In this document: piece after piece, positions 30,675 through 38,966 of the stretch | Layout of the letters: every line of letters starts with the position of its first letter | Numbering within the stretch: the stretch's first letter is position 1 | From: CAMASH01 sp041746635 | GTDB taxonomy: Bacteria > Verrucomicrobiota > Verrucomicrobiia > Chthoniobacterales > Terrimicrobiaceae | Direction of reading: 5' to 3' | NCBI GenBank assembly: GCA_041746635.1 | Contig: JBGTGQ010000013.1 | Location: 1-45,312, forward strand | Length of the DNA: 45,312 nt | The notes under the pieces: model-generated | What the model was told of the DNA's origin: nothing | The model's input: only the letters and a program-made list of their open reading frames with translations | The model's database searches: none | Made by a program: the position numbers and the translations under genes

Positions 30675-30898
30675 TTTTTAAGCGAGCGGAGAAACGCCAC
30701 CGAATCGAATCCCGCAGGCGTCCCGCCGTCCACCGCCAGATTTTGGGCCAGTTCCCTCGTCATCCGCCGTCGGCTCCCGCACCGGGAAACGATGAATTTG
30801 GGCTTCCCATTCGAAGTGACCAGAAGCTCCTCCCCCTCGGGGATTTCCTCGACGAGCTTCGTGTTATGGTAGAACTGCCGACTGGTCACCGTCCTCAT
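30671..30898 (-). CDS. Antitoxin with Phd/YefM-like N terminus
   Basis: A 75-residue protein. The N terminus (MRTVTSRQFYHNTKLVEEIP; EELLVTSNGKPKFIVSR) resembles the Phd/YefM DNA-binding fold, with the beta-strand pair that reads V-T-SNGKP. The C-terminal part (TRELAQNLAVDGGTPAGFDS) would neutralise the PIN toxin. The start codon abuts a perfect inverted repeat and a promoter-like box, consistent with autorepression. It lies downstream of dnaB on the same strand but has its own control region. Confidence 0.8.
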   Translation of the reverse strand: MRTVTSRQFYHNTKLVEEIPEGEELLVTSNGKPKFIVSRCGSRRRMTRELAQNLAVDGGTPAGFDSVAFLRSLKK

Positions 30899-30934
30899 GC
30901 GTCTAACAATGCGTTAGACGCTTAACGCTGTCAA
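30899..30934 (-). promoter_or_regulatory. Palindromic operator and -35 box of the TA operon
   Basis: GCGTCTAAC (30899-30907) and GTTAGACGC (30913-30921) form a 9-bp perfect inverted repeat directly before the antitoxin ATG. An overlapping second palindrome pairs GCGTTA (30911-30916) with TAACGC (30923-30928). On the minus strand a perfect TTGACA lies at 30929-30934, with a weak -10-like CATTGT about 18 bases on. The layout suggests a site where the antitoxin blocks its own promoter. Confidence 0.75.
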
Positions 30935-30941
30935 GGCTTCT

Positions 30942-32432
30942 CTACCTGGGCGGCTCCTCCCGTTCAAAGGCCCGGTCTTCGAAGCGGGTGATTTGTTTGA
31001 GAAAAGTCAGGGGCACATTGCCGACGGGACCGTTACGCTGCTTGGCGATGACCAACTCGGCCTTGCCTTCGTGTTCCTTTTTTTCCTCGTCATCCTCGGC
31101 GTAGTAATCCTCGCGCCAGAGCAATCCCACCAAGTCGGCGTCCTGTTCGATGGATCCGGATTCGCGCAAATCGCTCAAGCGGGGCCGGCCCAGGCTGTTG
31201 CCGGTGCGGGACTCGGGATTACGGTTGAGCTGGGCGAGCACGACGATGGGGATTTTCAGTTCCTTGGCCAGGGCCTTGATGCCGGAGGAAATTTCGGCGA
31301 CTTCGATCTGGCGATTTTCCTGGCCGCGCTTGGAGGGGGACTTGAGCAGCTGGAGATAATCAATAACGATGAGTTGGAGGTCGTGGCGGTCCTTGAGCCG
31401 GCGGGCGCGGGCGCGCAGTTCGAGGATGCTCAGGCCGGGGGTGTCATCGATGAACATCTTGCAGTCGGACAACTTCTGCGTGGCGGCGATGAGATTGGCC
31501 ATGTCGTGCTTGGCGATGAAACCGTCGCGAATTTTTTTAAGGTCCACCTTGGCCAGCGAGCAAAGCAAACGCTGCATGAGCTGCTGGGTGCTCATTTCCA
31601 GGCTGTAAACGGCCACGGCCTTGCCGGCTTCCATGGCGACGTGTTCGGCGATGTTCATGGCCAGGGCGGTTTTTCCCATGGAGGGACGCGCGGCAATGAC
31701 GATCATTTCCCCCGCGTGCATGCCGTTGGTCATGGAATCAATCCCGCTGAAGCCGGTGGGCAGACCAGTGAGAGCGCCACGGTTTTGAAAAAGCTTCTCG
31801 ATGCTATCGAGGGCCTCCATGGCCAGTTCCTTCATCTCGGGCACCTTGGCTTTGAAGCGGTCGTCGCCGATGGAGAGGATTTTGGCCTCGGCTTCGTCGA
31901 GGAGAATCGCGACGTCGCCCTGTTCGTCGTAGGCGCGCGCGCCGTATTCGGTGCAGATGGTGATGATTTCGCGCAGGAGGAATTTTTCCCGCAGGAGTTC
32001 GAGATAGTAAGCGGCGTTGCTGGCCGTGGGAACAAAAGTGAACAGATCGGTAACGGCAGCTGCTCCCCCGACTTCCTCCAAAAGGTGCCGGTCGGACAGA
32101 AGCTGGGTCAGCGTGATGAGGTCGATCGGTTTGTTCGACTCCCGCATCTCGACCAGAATGTTGAAAATGCGCGCATGGGCGGGATGATGAAAATATTTCT
32201 CGCCGACCTGCTGCTGGATGCATTCGTCGAGCACTTTGCCCGGCGATAAAAGGATCGAACCGAGAATGCCCTTTTCTGCATCAGGGCTTTGCGGCAGGGA
32301 CCTGTGAATATCTGGTAAATAAGCCCCGCTTTTTTGGGAAAAACCCCGGCCCTTCTCCCGGCCTTTACCTTCACCAAGCCCGTTGGACTTCACGGGATTC
32401 TCGACAGGCGCTGCCTGAGAATCTGCGGCCAT
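30942..32432 (-). CDS. dnaB: Replicative DNA helicase DnaB
   Basis: A 496-residue hexameric helicase of the replication fork. The N-terminal domain begins at about residue 45 (LPQSPDAEKGILGSILLSPG) and the RecA-like ATPase at about 215. Walker A is ARPSMGKTALAMNI, Walker B is LIVIDYLQLL, and the DnaB signature VVLAQLNRNPESR is followed by SDLRESGSIEQDADLV. The first 40 residues are a polar extension (NGLGEGKGREKGRGFSQKSG) not normally conserved. The usual neighbour rplI lies 20 bases upstream on the same strand. No intein is seen in the Walker regions. Confidence 0.97.
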   Translation of the reverse strand: MAADSQAAPVENPVKSNGLGEGKGREKGRGFSQKSGAYLPDIHRSLPQSPDAEKGILGSILLSPGKVLDECIQQQVGEKYFHHPAHARIFNILVEMRESNKPIDLITLTQLLSDRHLLEEVGGAAAVTDLFTFVPTASNAAYYLELLREKFLLREIITICTEYGARAYDEQGDVAILLDEAEAKILSIGDDRFKAKVPEMKELAMEALDSIEKLFQNRGALTGLPTGFSGIDSMTNGMHAGEMIVIAARPSMGKTALAMNIAEHVAMEAGKAVAVYSLEMSTQQLMQRLLCSLAKVDLKKIRDGFIAKHDMANLIAATQKLSDCKMFIDDTPGLSILELRARARRLKDRHDLQLIVIDYLQLLKSPSKRGQENRQIEVAEISSGIKALAKELKIPIVVLAQLNRNPESRTGNSLGRPRLSDLRESGSIEQDADLVGLLWREDYYAEDDEEKKEHEGKAELVIAKQRNGPVGNVPLTFLKQITRFEDRAFEREEPPR

Positions 32433-32452
32433 TGTCTGGTGCGGCTCTCTGC

Positions 32453-32986
32453 TTACGCGGTCTTGCGGCGAACGGTCTTGCGGGGAGCGTCTTCGTCGGT
32501 TTCCTCTGTGGGAGCGGCGACGACGGCTTTGGGAGACGAAATCTGGACGCGCAATTTGGCGGTCACATCGGGGTGGAGTTTCACGGGCACCTCATGGTCA
32601 CCGCTCTCCTTGATGGCGCGATCAAGGACCACGGCATGTTTGGGTATTTCGATGTCGCCCAACTCTTTCGCCAGACGGTCGTGAATATCTTTGGCTGTGA
32701 TGGACCCAAAGGCCTTGCCGGACTCGCCGGTTTCCAAGGTGAACTTGAGGTTAAATTTGTTGATGCGGGTGGCCAACTCCTCGGCGGCGGTCACTTCGCG
32801 GGCCTCACGCTCGGCCCGCTTGGCCTTGAGATGATTGATCTGGCGGAGTGAGCTCTTGGTCACTTCGAGGGCCTTGCCCTGCGGAAGGAGAAAATTGCGC
32901 GCGTAGCCGCGGCGGACTTTGACGATGTCAGCTTCCGCGCCGAGGCTGGGAATGTTTGCCGTGAGAATAACTTCAGAATGTGCCAT
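32453..32986 (-). CDS. rplI: 50S ribosomal protein L9
   Basis: A 177-residue ribosomal protein. The N-terminal domain carries the L9 signature ADIVKVRRGYARNFLLPQGK and a long connecting helix (RQINHLKAKRAEREAREVTA). The C-terminal domain reads GSITAKDIHDRLAKELGDIE and ends the fold near residue 150 (HPDVTAKLRVQI). A tail of about 27 residues (PTEETDEDAPRKTVRRKTA) exceeds the usual 150-residue length. It lies directly upstream of dnaB, a common bacterial arrangement. Confidence 0.97.
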   Translation of the reverse strand: MAHSEVILTANIPSLGAEADIVKVRRGYARNFLLPQGKALEVTKSSLRQINHLKAKRAEREAREVTAAEELATRINKFNLKFTLETGESGKAFGSITAKDIHDRLAKELGDIEIPKHAVVLDRAIKESGDHEVPVKLHPDVTAKLRVQISSPKAVVAAPTEETDEDAPRKTVRRKTA

Positions 32987-33048
32987 AAGACCCCGGGTTG
33001 AGGCGGGAGGGAGACACTATCGCCCCGCATGGCGGTGTCAACGCGAAA

Positions 33049-34200
33049 TCACGGCAAATCGTAGAGGGCCTGGACGAGGCCGAAAGCGCGGGATTTCGGC
33101 AACACTCCCGCTTCCATCTGGTTCATCACGTAGGCAAACCCGATGCGGTTTTCCGGATCGGCAAAAGCGAGGCTTCCGCCCGCGCCAGGATGGCCGAAGG
33201 CGGAAAGCGAAGGACCGAGAAGGTGGCGCCGTTTGTTTCCAGCAAAATCAACCGGATCCATCATGAAGCCTGCGGAAAATGCCGTTTCAGTGCAGAGGGT
33301 TTTGTCCAGACCTTGCGTGAGGGGCTCACTCATCCAATTACGTGCTTTAAGCGAGAAATAGCATCGCCCCTCCCACTCGCCGCCCAGCGCCAGCATGGCA
33401 TAAAACTTGGCCAATGCACTGGCGCTGCCGATACCGCCAAAAGACGGAAAGCTGGCGGCGCGCATGGCCGGTGTGTTCATCGCGGACGGTGCCGCCACCC
33501 CCGCCGGGGTGGAAAACGCCTCGCGCGTGAGCGAACCCGGCACGGACATGGCCCGGGAAAAGTCGTCCTCGGCCCCGGCCCGCGGTGCCAGCATTTGCGC
33601 GACGCGAGGATGCTGGCCAGCGGGAAGGCCAATCCACAAATCGAGTCCCATCGGTTCGCCGAAATTATCCCGCCAGTATTTATCCAGGGGTGTTCCCGCA
33701 AGCCGGCGGACCATTTCATCGGCAATGAATCCATAAGTACGGGGACCATAACCATGTTCAGCCCGATTTTCCCACAAAGACGCCTGCTCCTCGATGGCCC
33801 GGACGACAAGATCGTGATCGAGAATACCGGCGGTTTTATGCGCGAGCGCCGTCAGTCCGGCCCGATGCGAAACCACCTCGCCCACCGTGATCCGCTCCTT
33901 GCCGTTCTGCGCAAACTCGGGCCAGAAATCCCCCACCCGCGTGGTCAGCTCCAACCCTTCGCGCTCCAGCGCGTGTAGCACGCAGGCGCTGGTGAATCCC
34001 TTGGTGGCGGACCAGATCAAGACCAGCGTCTCGGGCGTCCAAGGCTCGCTGCGCGCGGCGTCTTTCCATCCCTTGCAGGCGGAAAAAACTTCGCGCCCAT
34101 CCTGCCAGACGGACAACGCCGCACCGACTTCCGCGCCAGTTTGGAAATTGCGTTCAAACGCGGCCCGCAAGCGGCCCGTCCTGCCGGCCTCAACGGTCAC
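33049..34200 (-). CDS. Serine hydrolase, beta-lactamase/EstB class C fold
   Basis: A 383-residue protein of the class C beta-lactamase superfamily (esterase, DD-peptidase or related). The nucleophile is in LIWSATKGFTSACVLHALE (S-A-T-K), a Tyr motif is at GYGPRTYGFIADEMVRR, and the third motif is FGHPGAGGSLAFADPE (HPGAGG in place of KTG), which favours esterase-like members such as EstB rather than a true beta-lactamase. No signal peptide is seen, so it is probably cytoplasmic. The GTG start at 34200 overlaps the stop of the TPR gene (GTGA); upstream in-frame residues are out-of-frame TPR sequence. Confidence 0.87.
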   Translation of the reverse strand: MTVEAGRTGRLRAAFERNFQTGAEVGAALSVWQDGREVFSACKGWKDAARSEPWTPETLVLIWSATKGFTSACVLHALEREGLELTTRVGDFWPEFAQNGKERITVGEVVSHRAGLTALAHKTAGILDHDLVVRAIEEQASLWENRAEHGYGPRTYGFIADEMVRRLAGTPLDKYWRDNFGEPMGLDLWIGLPAGQHPRVAQMLAPRAGAEDDFSRAMSVPGSLTREAFSTPAGVAAPSAMNTPAMRAASFPSFGGIGSASALAKFYAMLALGGEWEGRCYFSLKARNWMSEPLTQGLDKTLCTETAFSAGFMMDPVDFAGNKRRHLLGPSLSAFGHPGAGGSLAFADPENRIGFAYVMNQMEAGVLPKSRAFGLVQALYDLP

Positions 34201-34670
34201 TGGCCAAGAAGATTGTGAACGGGTTTTAAATCCGGATCGTATTTGGCAATCTCGCGAAATTTCTGATCCATCTGAAAACTCGTTTGGAGATGCGAGGTCG
34301 CCTCCTCCAGATTGCCCAACACGGCGTTGTAACAACCAAGGTTGTAATGATACGTCGGCTCGTTCAGGAGCTCAGCCGGTCCTTGGAGCAGGAGCTTCTT
34401 GGCCTCGAGGGTGCGGCCCATTTCATGCAGGCAAAACGCTCCGTGGATGTAGCCGGTTGTGTCGTCCGGGTTGCCTTCGCGCAGATGCCGGCAAACGGCC
34501 AGGGCCTCGTCCCAGCGTTTGGAGCGCATCATCACGAAAAGGCGCATTTGCAGGACCTCTTCGCGCTCCTGATCTTCGGCGGGAAGCAAGTCGAGTTCCC
34601 GCAACGCGTCATTGGCCATCTCCAATTCGATGTACCCCTGCGCGGCCAGTAAAGAACGTTCCAAGGACAT
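34197..34670 (-). CDS. TPR-repeat protein
   Basis: A 157-residue cytoplasmic helical protein with about three tetratricopeptide-like repeats (AAQGYIELEMANDALRELDL; LRLFVMM-type helix RSKRWDEALAVCRHLRE; YHYNLGCYNAVLGNLEEATS). These serve protein-protein contacts; the partner is unknown. The start MSLERSLLAAQGYIELEM is chosen because the repeat begins immediately. Its stop overlaps the GTG start of the serine hydrolase, implying translational coupling. Confidence 0.85.
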   Translation of the reverse strand: MSLERSLLAAQGYIELEMANDALRELDLLPAEDQEREEVLQMRLFVMMRSKRWDEALAVCRHLREGNPDDTTGYIHGAFCLHEMGRTLEAKKLLLQGPAELLNEPTYHYNLGCYNAVLGNLEEATSHLQTSFQMDQKFREIAKYDPDLKPVHNLLGQ

Positions 34671-34705
34671 GCCTTGCGAGATAGAAGCAAATGTCACCGC
34701 TGGCA

Positions 34706-34762
34706 ATACGGAAGGCGGGCTTCTCTCGTGTCAGAGGCGGCCAAGATGGCCGCCTTCCGTAT
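34706..34762. terminator. Long inverted repeat, probable terminator of fbaB
   Basis: Outer arms ATACGGAAGGCGG (34706-34718) and CCGCCTTCCGTAT (34750-34762) are exact complements. Inside, GGCGGCCAAGATGGCCGCC (34736-34754) can form an alternative hairpin. It begins five bases past the fbaB stop on the minus strand. The competing folds look like a repeat element rather than a simple terminator. Confidence 0.65.
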
Positions 34763-34767
34763 AGGAC

Positions 34768-35835
34768 TTACGCCACCGTGATTTCTTTCGAAAGGTAAAC
34801 GTCCTGAATCGTATTGAGCAACTTGATGCCCTCTGCCATCGGACGCTGGAAGGCCTTGCGACCGGAGATGAGACCGGTGCCACCCGCGCGTTTGTTGACC
34901 ACGGCGGTGAAGGCCGCATCTTGGAAGTCCTGCTTGCCCGACGCGCCCCCGGAGTTGATAAGCCCGGCGCGGCCCATGTAGCAATTCGCCACCTGATAAC
35001 GGCAGAGGTCGATCGGATGATCGCTGGTCAATTCGGTGTAGATGCGTTCGTCGAGTTTGCCGTAGCTGGAACCGCCGGTGTTCAGCGCCTTAAAGCCGCC
35101 GTTATTCTCCGGAAGCTTCTGCTTGATGATATCCGCCTGGATGGTCGTGCCGAGGTGATTGGCCTGACCGGTGAGATCGGCGGAGACATGATAATCTTTA
35201 TCGCCCTTGATGTTGAAAGCGCTGTTACGCAGGTAGCACCAGAGCACGGTGGCCATGCCGAGTTCGTGGGCGTGCGCGAAGGCCTGGGAAATCTCCGTGA
35301 TCTCTCGCGTGGCATCCTCGGACCCAAAATAAATCGTCGCCCCGACCGCAGCAGCGCCCATGTTGTGGGCGTCCTTCACCGTGCCGAAGAGGATTTCCTT
35401 GAATTGGTTCGGATAAGTCAAAAGTTCGTTGTGATTGATTTTTACGAGAAACGGAATCTTGTGCGCGTATTTGCGCGACACCGAGGCCAGCACGCCAAAG
35501 GTCGAGGCCACGGAATTGCAACCGCCCTCGATGGCCAGCTTCACGATGTTTTCCGGATCAAAATACAGCGGATTCTTGGCAAAGCTTGCCCCGGCGGAAT
35601 GCTCAATCCCTTGGTCAACAGGCAGAATGGAAACATATCCCGTGCCCGCGAGGCGACCGGTGTTGTAGATCCAGTTGAGATTGTTGAGGACGCGCTGATT
35701 GCGGTTGGTCGGGGCAAAAATGCGGTCCACGAAATCCGGGCCGGGCAGATGCAGGAGATCCTTGGAAATTTTGCACTGATGTTGGAGAAGGGAATCGGCC
35801 TTGTCGCCGAGGAGAGAGATGATGTTTTCAGGCAT
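34768..35835 (-). CDS. fbaB: Class I fructose-bisphosphate aldolase (FbaB/DhnA type)
   Basis: A 355-residue TIM-barrel aldolase of the archaeal/DhnA type, cleaving fructose 1,6-bisphosphate through a Schiff-base Lys. Signatures: GYVSILPVDQGIEHSAGASF, KIPFLVKINHNELL, GAAAVGATIYFGSEDATRE, LGMATVLWCYLRN and GGSSYGKLDERIY, ending GGTGLISGRKAFQRPMAEGI with the phosphate-binding Gly and Arg. Length matches FbaB of E. coli (about 350). It serves glycolysis or gluconeogenesis. It is flanked by hairpins and appears monocistronic. Confidence 0.95.
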   Translation of the reverse strand: MPENIISLLGDKADSLLQHQCKISKDLLHLPGPDFVDRIFAPTNRNQRVLNNLNWIYNTGRLAGTGYVSILPVDQGIEHSAGASFAKNPLYFDPENIVKLAIEGGCNSVASTFGVLASVSRKYAHKIPFLVKINHNELLTYPNQFKEILFGTVKDAHNMGAAAVGATIYFGSEDATREITEISQAFAHAHELGMATVLWCYLRNSAFNIKGDKDYHVSADLTGQANHLGTTIQADIIKQKLPENNGGFKALNTGGSSYGKLDERIYTELTSDHPIDLCRYQVANCYMGRAGLINSGGASGKQDFQDAAFTAVVNKRAGGTGLISGRKAFQRPMAEGIKLLNTIQDVYLSKEITVA

Positions 35836-35942
35836 GGTGGCGATGATGGTGGAACGCTGTTTAGTGCAGCCGGAAGGGCTTGTCGAGTCTTGGCTGGGTC
35901 AGAAATTGCGCCGCGACGGAAAGAGGACGCTGAGAAAGCAGC

Positions 35943-35977
35943 AAAAAGACGCGGCTGGACGCCGCGTCTTTTTGTTG
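35943..35977. terminator. Bidirectional terminator between the fasciclin and fbaB genes
   Basis: AAAAAGACGCGGC (35943-35955) and GCCGCGTCTTTTT (35961-35973) form a 13-bp stem with a five-base loop. On the minus strand it ends the fasciclin gene, whose stop is at 36001. Confidence 0.9.
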
Positions 35978-36000
35978 GATCGGGGGAAGGAATGACGGGA

Positions 36001-36474
36001 TCAGGGCATGATCACCGCATCGATCACGTGTATCACGCCATTGGATGCGACGATATCCGTTTTGACCACGTTCGCCTTGTCAATCGTGACCTTGCCATCC
36101 GCGACCGCAATCTTGGCTTCTTCGCCATTGACGGTTTTGGCATTCATCGGCTTGACATCCGCGGCCATAACTTTGCCCGGGACGACATGATAGGTTAGGA
36201 TGGCAACTAACTTTTCCTTATTTTCGGGTTTGAGCAATGAATCGACTGTTCCGGGCGGGAGTTTGGCAAAGGCCTCATCGGTCGGAGCAAAAACAGTGAA
36301 GGGTCCGGGACCTTTGAGGGTTTCAACCAAGCCGGCGGCCTCCACGGCAGCCACGAGGGTTTTGAAGGAACCGGCAGCAACCGCGGTGTCAACAATGTCT
36401 TTTGTTTGGGCATTGGCGTGAAGGGCGGGGATAAGTAAGGCTGCGGCAGCGAGAGCACGTAGTGAGTAATTCAT
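36001..36474 (-). CDS. Secreted fasciclin (FAS1) domain protein
   Basis: A 157-residue protein with a signal peptide (MNYSLRALAAAALLIPALHA, cleavage near residue 22) and one FAS1 domain. H1 motif: TLVAAVEAAGLVETLKGPGPFT, then VFAPTDEAFAKLPPGTVDSL; H2 motif: LTYHVVPGKVMAADVKPM and the end SNGVIHVIDAVIMP. FAS1 proteins mediate adhesion or cell-surface contacts. Size fits a single-domain member. It is monocistronic with a strong terminator. Confidence 0.95.
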   Translation of the reverse strand: MNYSLRALAAAALLIPALHANAQTKDIVDTAVAAGSFKTLVAAVEAAGLVETLKGPGPFTVFAPTDEAFAKLPPGTVDSLLKPENKEKLVAILTYHVVPGKVMAADVKPMNAKTVNGEEAKIAVADGKVTIDKANVVKTDIVASNGVIHVIDAVIMP

Positions 36475-36590
36475 AAGTGTATTAGTTTTGTTATTTGTGT
36501 TTGGTTTTATCTTTCGACATAATTCTTTACGTTCCCTGCCTGAATTCGGATCCGAAAAAATCGAAAATTCTGCCTTTGGGGGAACCCGGC

Positions 36591-37868
36591 CTAGCGAAAA
36601 GACTCCAGATGCCGCTCGTATTTTAAGCGATCAGGATGACCGGCGGGGAGGGTGCGGCGGGCTCCGGCCATGAGGTCGTAAGCGAGGCGGCGGGCGGCTT
36701 GCTCCAGGCGGGCGCTCCTTTTCAGGAGGGAATACTCGTAGAGCACGGCCAGGGTGGTGGGGTGGGCGGGGCCGAGGGAGAGGCGAAGCCCGTCGAGGGA
36801 TTGTTCGTAGAGCAAGTCCGCTGCGGCAGGATCGCCTTGGTCAGCCAAAATTCCAGCAAGAGTGGCCAGATTATTTTGGGTATCGGGATGCCCGGCTCCC
36901 AAAACTCGCTGGCGGGCGGCCAGAGTGGTGCGCGCGAGAGTTTCCGCTTCGTCAAGTGAACCCGATTTCCGGAGGACGAAGGCAAGGTTCTCCATGGTGG
37001 TGAGCGTTTCCGGATGCTCGGGGCCGAGGGTTTTCGTGCGGGCGGCGGCACAGAGCCGGTAGAGGCGTTCGGACTCGGCGAGGTTTTCGGTTTCGAGGTG
37101 GTAGGCGGCGAGGTTGTTCAAGGCGAGCAGCGTTTCGGGATGTTCCTTCCCTTGGGTGCGTTCGCGAATGGCCAGGCACGTCTGATAAAGTGATCCGGCG
37201 GCCCAGGGATCGCCTTTGCGCAAGAGCACATTGGCCAGGTTGCCCTTGCCCGCGAGCGCTGCGGGATGTTCGGGGCCGAGGGTGCGGTCCAGCGATTCGA
37301 CCAACTGACGGTTGAGGGTTTCGGCCGCGGAGTATTTTCCTTGGTCAGAAAGAACGTTGGCGAGATTGTTCAACATCGCCAGGGTGTCGCCGTGGTCCGA
37401 TCCGGCGGAAGTTTTCATCGTCTCCCAAGCCTGCCGGTAGAGAATCTCAGCGGCGGCGAGATCTCCCTTGTCGCGGAGGACGAGACCGAGATTGTTGAGA
37501 CTGGCAAGGGTGTGGGGATGGGGGGGACCAAGCGTGCGGCCGCGGGCTTCGAGGCATTCGGCGTGGAGTTGGCCGGCCTCAGCGTTGTTGCCACGGTCGT
37601 GGAGCAGGTTGGCTAAGTTGTTCATCGCGGCCAGGGTGTCGATGTGTTCGGGGCCGAGATTTTGTTGGCGTTCGCGGAAGCATTGGCGGAAGAGCGGTTC
37701 CGCAGCGGCAAAGTCGCCTTTTGCCTGAAAATCCAGGGCTTGGGTTTCCAGCATCACCGGATCGGCTGGAGGCGGGGTGGGTGGTGGAGATGGTGGGCGC
37801 GAGCAGGAGAGGATGCCTAAAAACAAAATGCCGGCCAGAGCGGGACGAACGCGCGCCGGCAAATTCAA
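36591..37868 (-). CDS. TPR (kinesin light chain-like) lipoprotein
   Basis: A 425-residue protein using TTG at 37868. It opens with a hydrophobic segment ALAGILFLGILSC, a lipobox-like G-I-L-S-C, then a Pro-rich stretch. From about residue 50 it holds eight or more 42-residue repeats of the TPR_10/12 kind with the recurring phrase LGPEHPETL (for example NLGPEHIDTLAAMNNLANLL; RTLGPPHPHTLASLNNLGLV). The scaffold binds protein partners outside the cytoplasm if the lipobox is used. The frame continues upstream into a repeat, giving an apparent MNHRGHGDTGEEK start that is probably not real. The start is uncertain. Confidence 0.82.
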   Translation of the reverse strand: MNLPARVRPALAGILFLGILSCSRPPSPPPTPPPADPVMLETQALDFQAKGDFAAAEPLFRQCFRERQQNLGPEHIDTLAAMNNLANLLHDRGNNAEAGQLHAECLEARGRTLGPPHPHTLASLNNLGLVLRDKGDLAAAEILYRQAWETMKTSAGSDHGDTLAMLNNLANVLSDQGKYSAAETLNRQLVESLDRTLGPEHPAALAGKGNLANVLLRKGDPWAAGSLYQTCLAIRERTQGKEHPETLLALNNLAAYHLETENLAESERLYRLCAAARTKTLGPEHPETLTTMENLAFVLRKSGSLDEAETLARTTLAARQRVLGAGHPDTQNNLATLAGILADQGDPAAADLLYEQSLDGLRLSLGPAHPTTLAVLYEYSLLKRSARLEQAARRLAYDLMAGARRTLPAGHPDRLKYERHLESFR

Positions 37869-37889
37869 TCTGAGAAAAGATTTAGGATA

Positions 37890-37988
37890 AACCACAGAGA
37901 GCACAGAGGACACGGAGAGAAGGCGATGTGAAAAACTTTGAAAGTTTTGCGCTTTTTCTTCCCCTGTGTCTCCGTGTCCTCTGTGGTT
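37890..37988. repeat. ACCACAGAG/ACACGGAG inverted repeat, family B
   Basis: The left arm (AACCACAGAG, then GAGGACACGGAGA) and the right arm (TCTCCGTGTCC, then TCTGTGGTT) are inverted copies about 100 bases apart end to end. It separates ispA from the TPR lipoprotein gene and forms the apparent N-terminal codons of the latter. Confidence 0.85.
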
Positions 37989-38005
37989 CAATCTCTCCTT
38001 CGCGG

Positions 38006-38887
38006 TTAAAATTCCCGGACGAGGAGGTGATCGGCGAGAGCGTGGAGAGGGGCGGCTTTTGCACGGAAGGACGCGAGGGCATGGTGGGCGGCCTTGGTGA
38101 GGGTGCGGGCTTCGCGGCGCGCGGCCTCCAAACCGATGATGGCGGGATAGGTGGCCTTCTGCGCCGCGAGATCCTTGCCGGCGCTCTTGCCGAGTTTTTC
38201 GCTCGTCTGGGTGATGTCGAGGATGTCGTCGATGACTTGAAAGGCGAGGCCGAGATTTTTTCCGAATTGGGTGAGGGCTTCGAGTTTGACCGGAGTGGCG
38301 TTTGCGCTCATGGCGCCCAGACGCAGGCTGGTGATGATCATGGCGGCGGTTTTGGCTTCGTGGATGAAGCGGAGTTCGGAGCGGGTGGATTTTTTGCCTT
38401 CGGCTTCGAGGTCGGAGACCTGGCCGGCGATGAGTTGGCGGCTGCCGGCGGCGAGGGAGAGTTCGCGCAGGAGGTCACGGGTTTTGTAGCGGGAGGTTTC
38501 GCGGGCGGAGGCGAGGATTTCGAAGGCCTGGGTGAGCAGGGCGTCGCCGGCCAGGACGGCGATGCCTTCTCCGAAGACTTTATGCGAGGTGGGGCGACCG
38601 CGGCGGAAATCGTCATCGTCCATACAAGGAAGGTCGTCGTGGATGAGGGAATAGGTGTGGATGCATTCGACGGCGCAGGCAGCGGGCAGGGCGTGCTCGA
38701 TTTTTCCCCCGCAGGCCTCGGCGGCGGCAAGGCTGACAATGGGCCGCAGGCGTTTGCCCCCGGCGAAGAGGCTGTAACGCATGGCGCGATGGATGGTGGC
38801 AGGCCTGGCCGTGGCTTTGGGCAACAATCGGTTCAGAGCGGCATCCACGGTCCTCGACCGGCTTTTCAGATAGGTTTCCAGACTCAC
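38006..38887 (-). CDS. ispA: Farnesyl/geranylgeranyl diphosphate synthase
   Basis: A 293-residue trans-prenyltransferase of isoprenoid synthesis. The first Asp-rich motif is HDDLPCMDDDDFRRG (Asp84-85 and Asp90) and the second is VIDDILDITQTSEKLGKSAG. FAGGKRLRPIVSLAA marks the pyrophosphate-binding Lys and Arg. Length and the DDLPCMD form are typical of bacterial short-chain IspA enzymes; whether the product is C15 or C20 cannot be read with certainty. It is transcribed divergently from purN. Confidence 0.95.
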   Translation of the reverse strand: MSLETYLKSRSRTVDAALNRLLPKATARPATIHRAMRYSLFAGGKRLRPIVSLAAAEACGGKIEHALPAACAVECIHTYSLIHDDLPCMDDDDFRRGRPTSHKVFGEGIAVLAGDALLTQAFEILASARETSRYKTRDLLRELSLAAGSRQLIAGQVSDLEAEGKKSTRSELRFIHEAKTAAMIITSLRLGAMSANATPVKLEALTQFGKNLGLAFQVIDDILDITQTSEKLGKSAGKDLAAQKATYPAIIGLEAARREARTLTKAAHHALASFRAKAAPLHALADHLLVREF

Positions 38888-38966
38888 GGCGTTGCATCCT
38901 TAGCGGAAATAAAAATGTTGGGAAGCACCGCTTGCAAGTCGGTTGGGGAAGGGCATCATCCCCACG

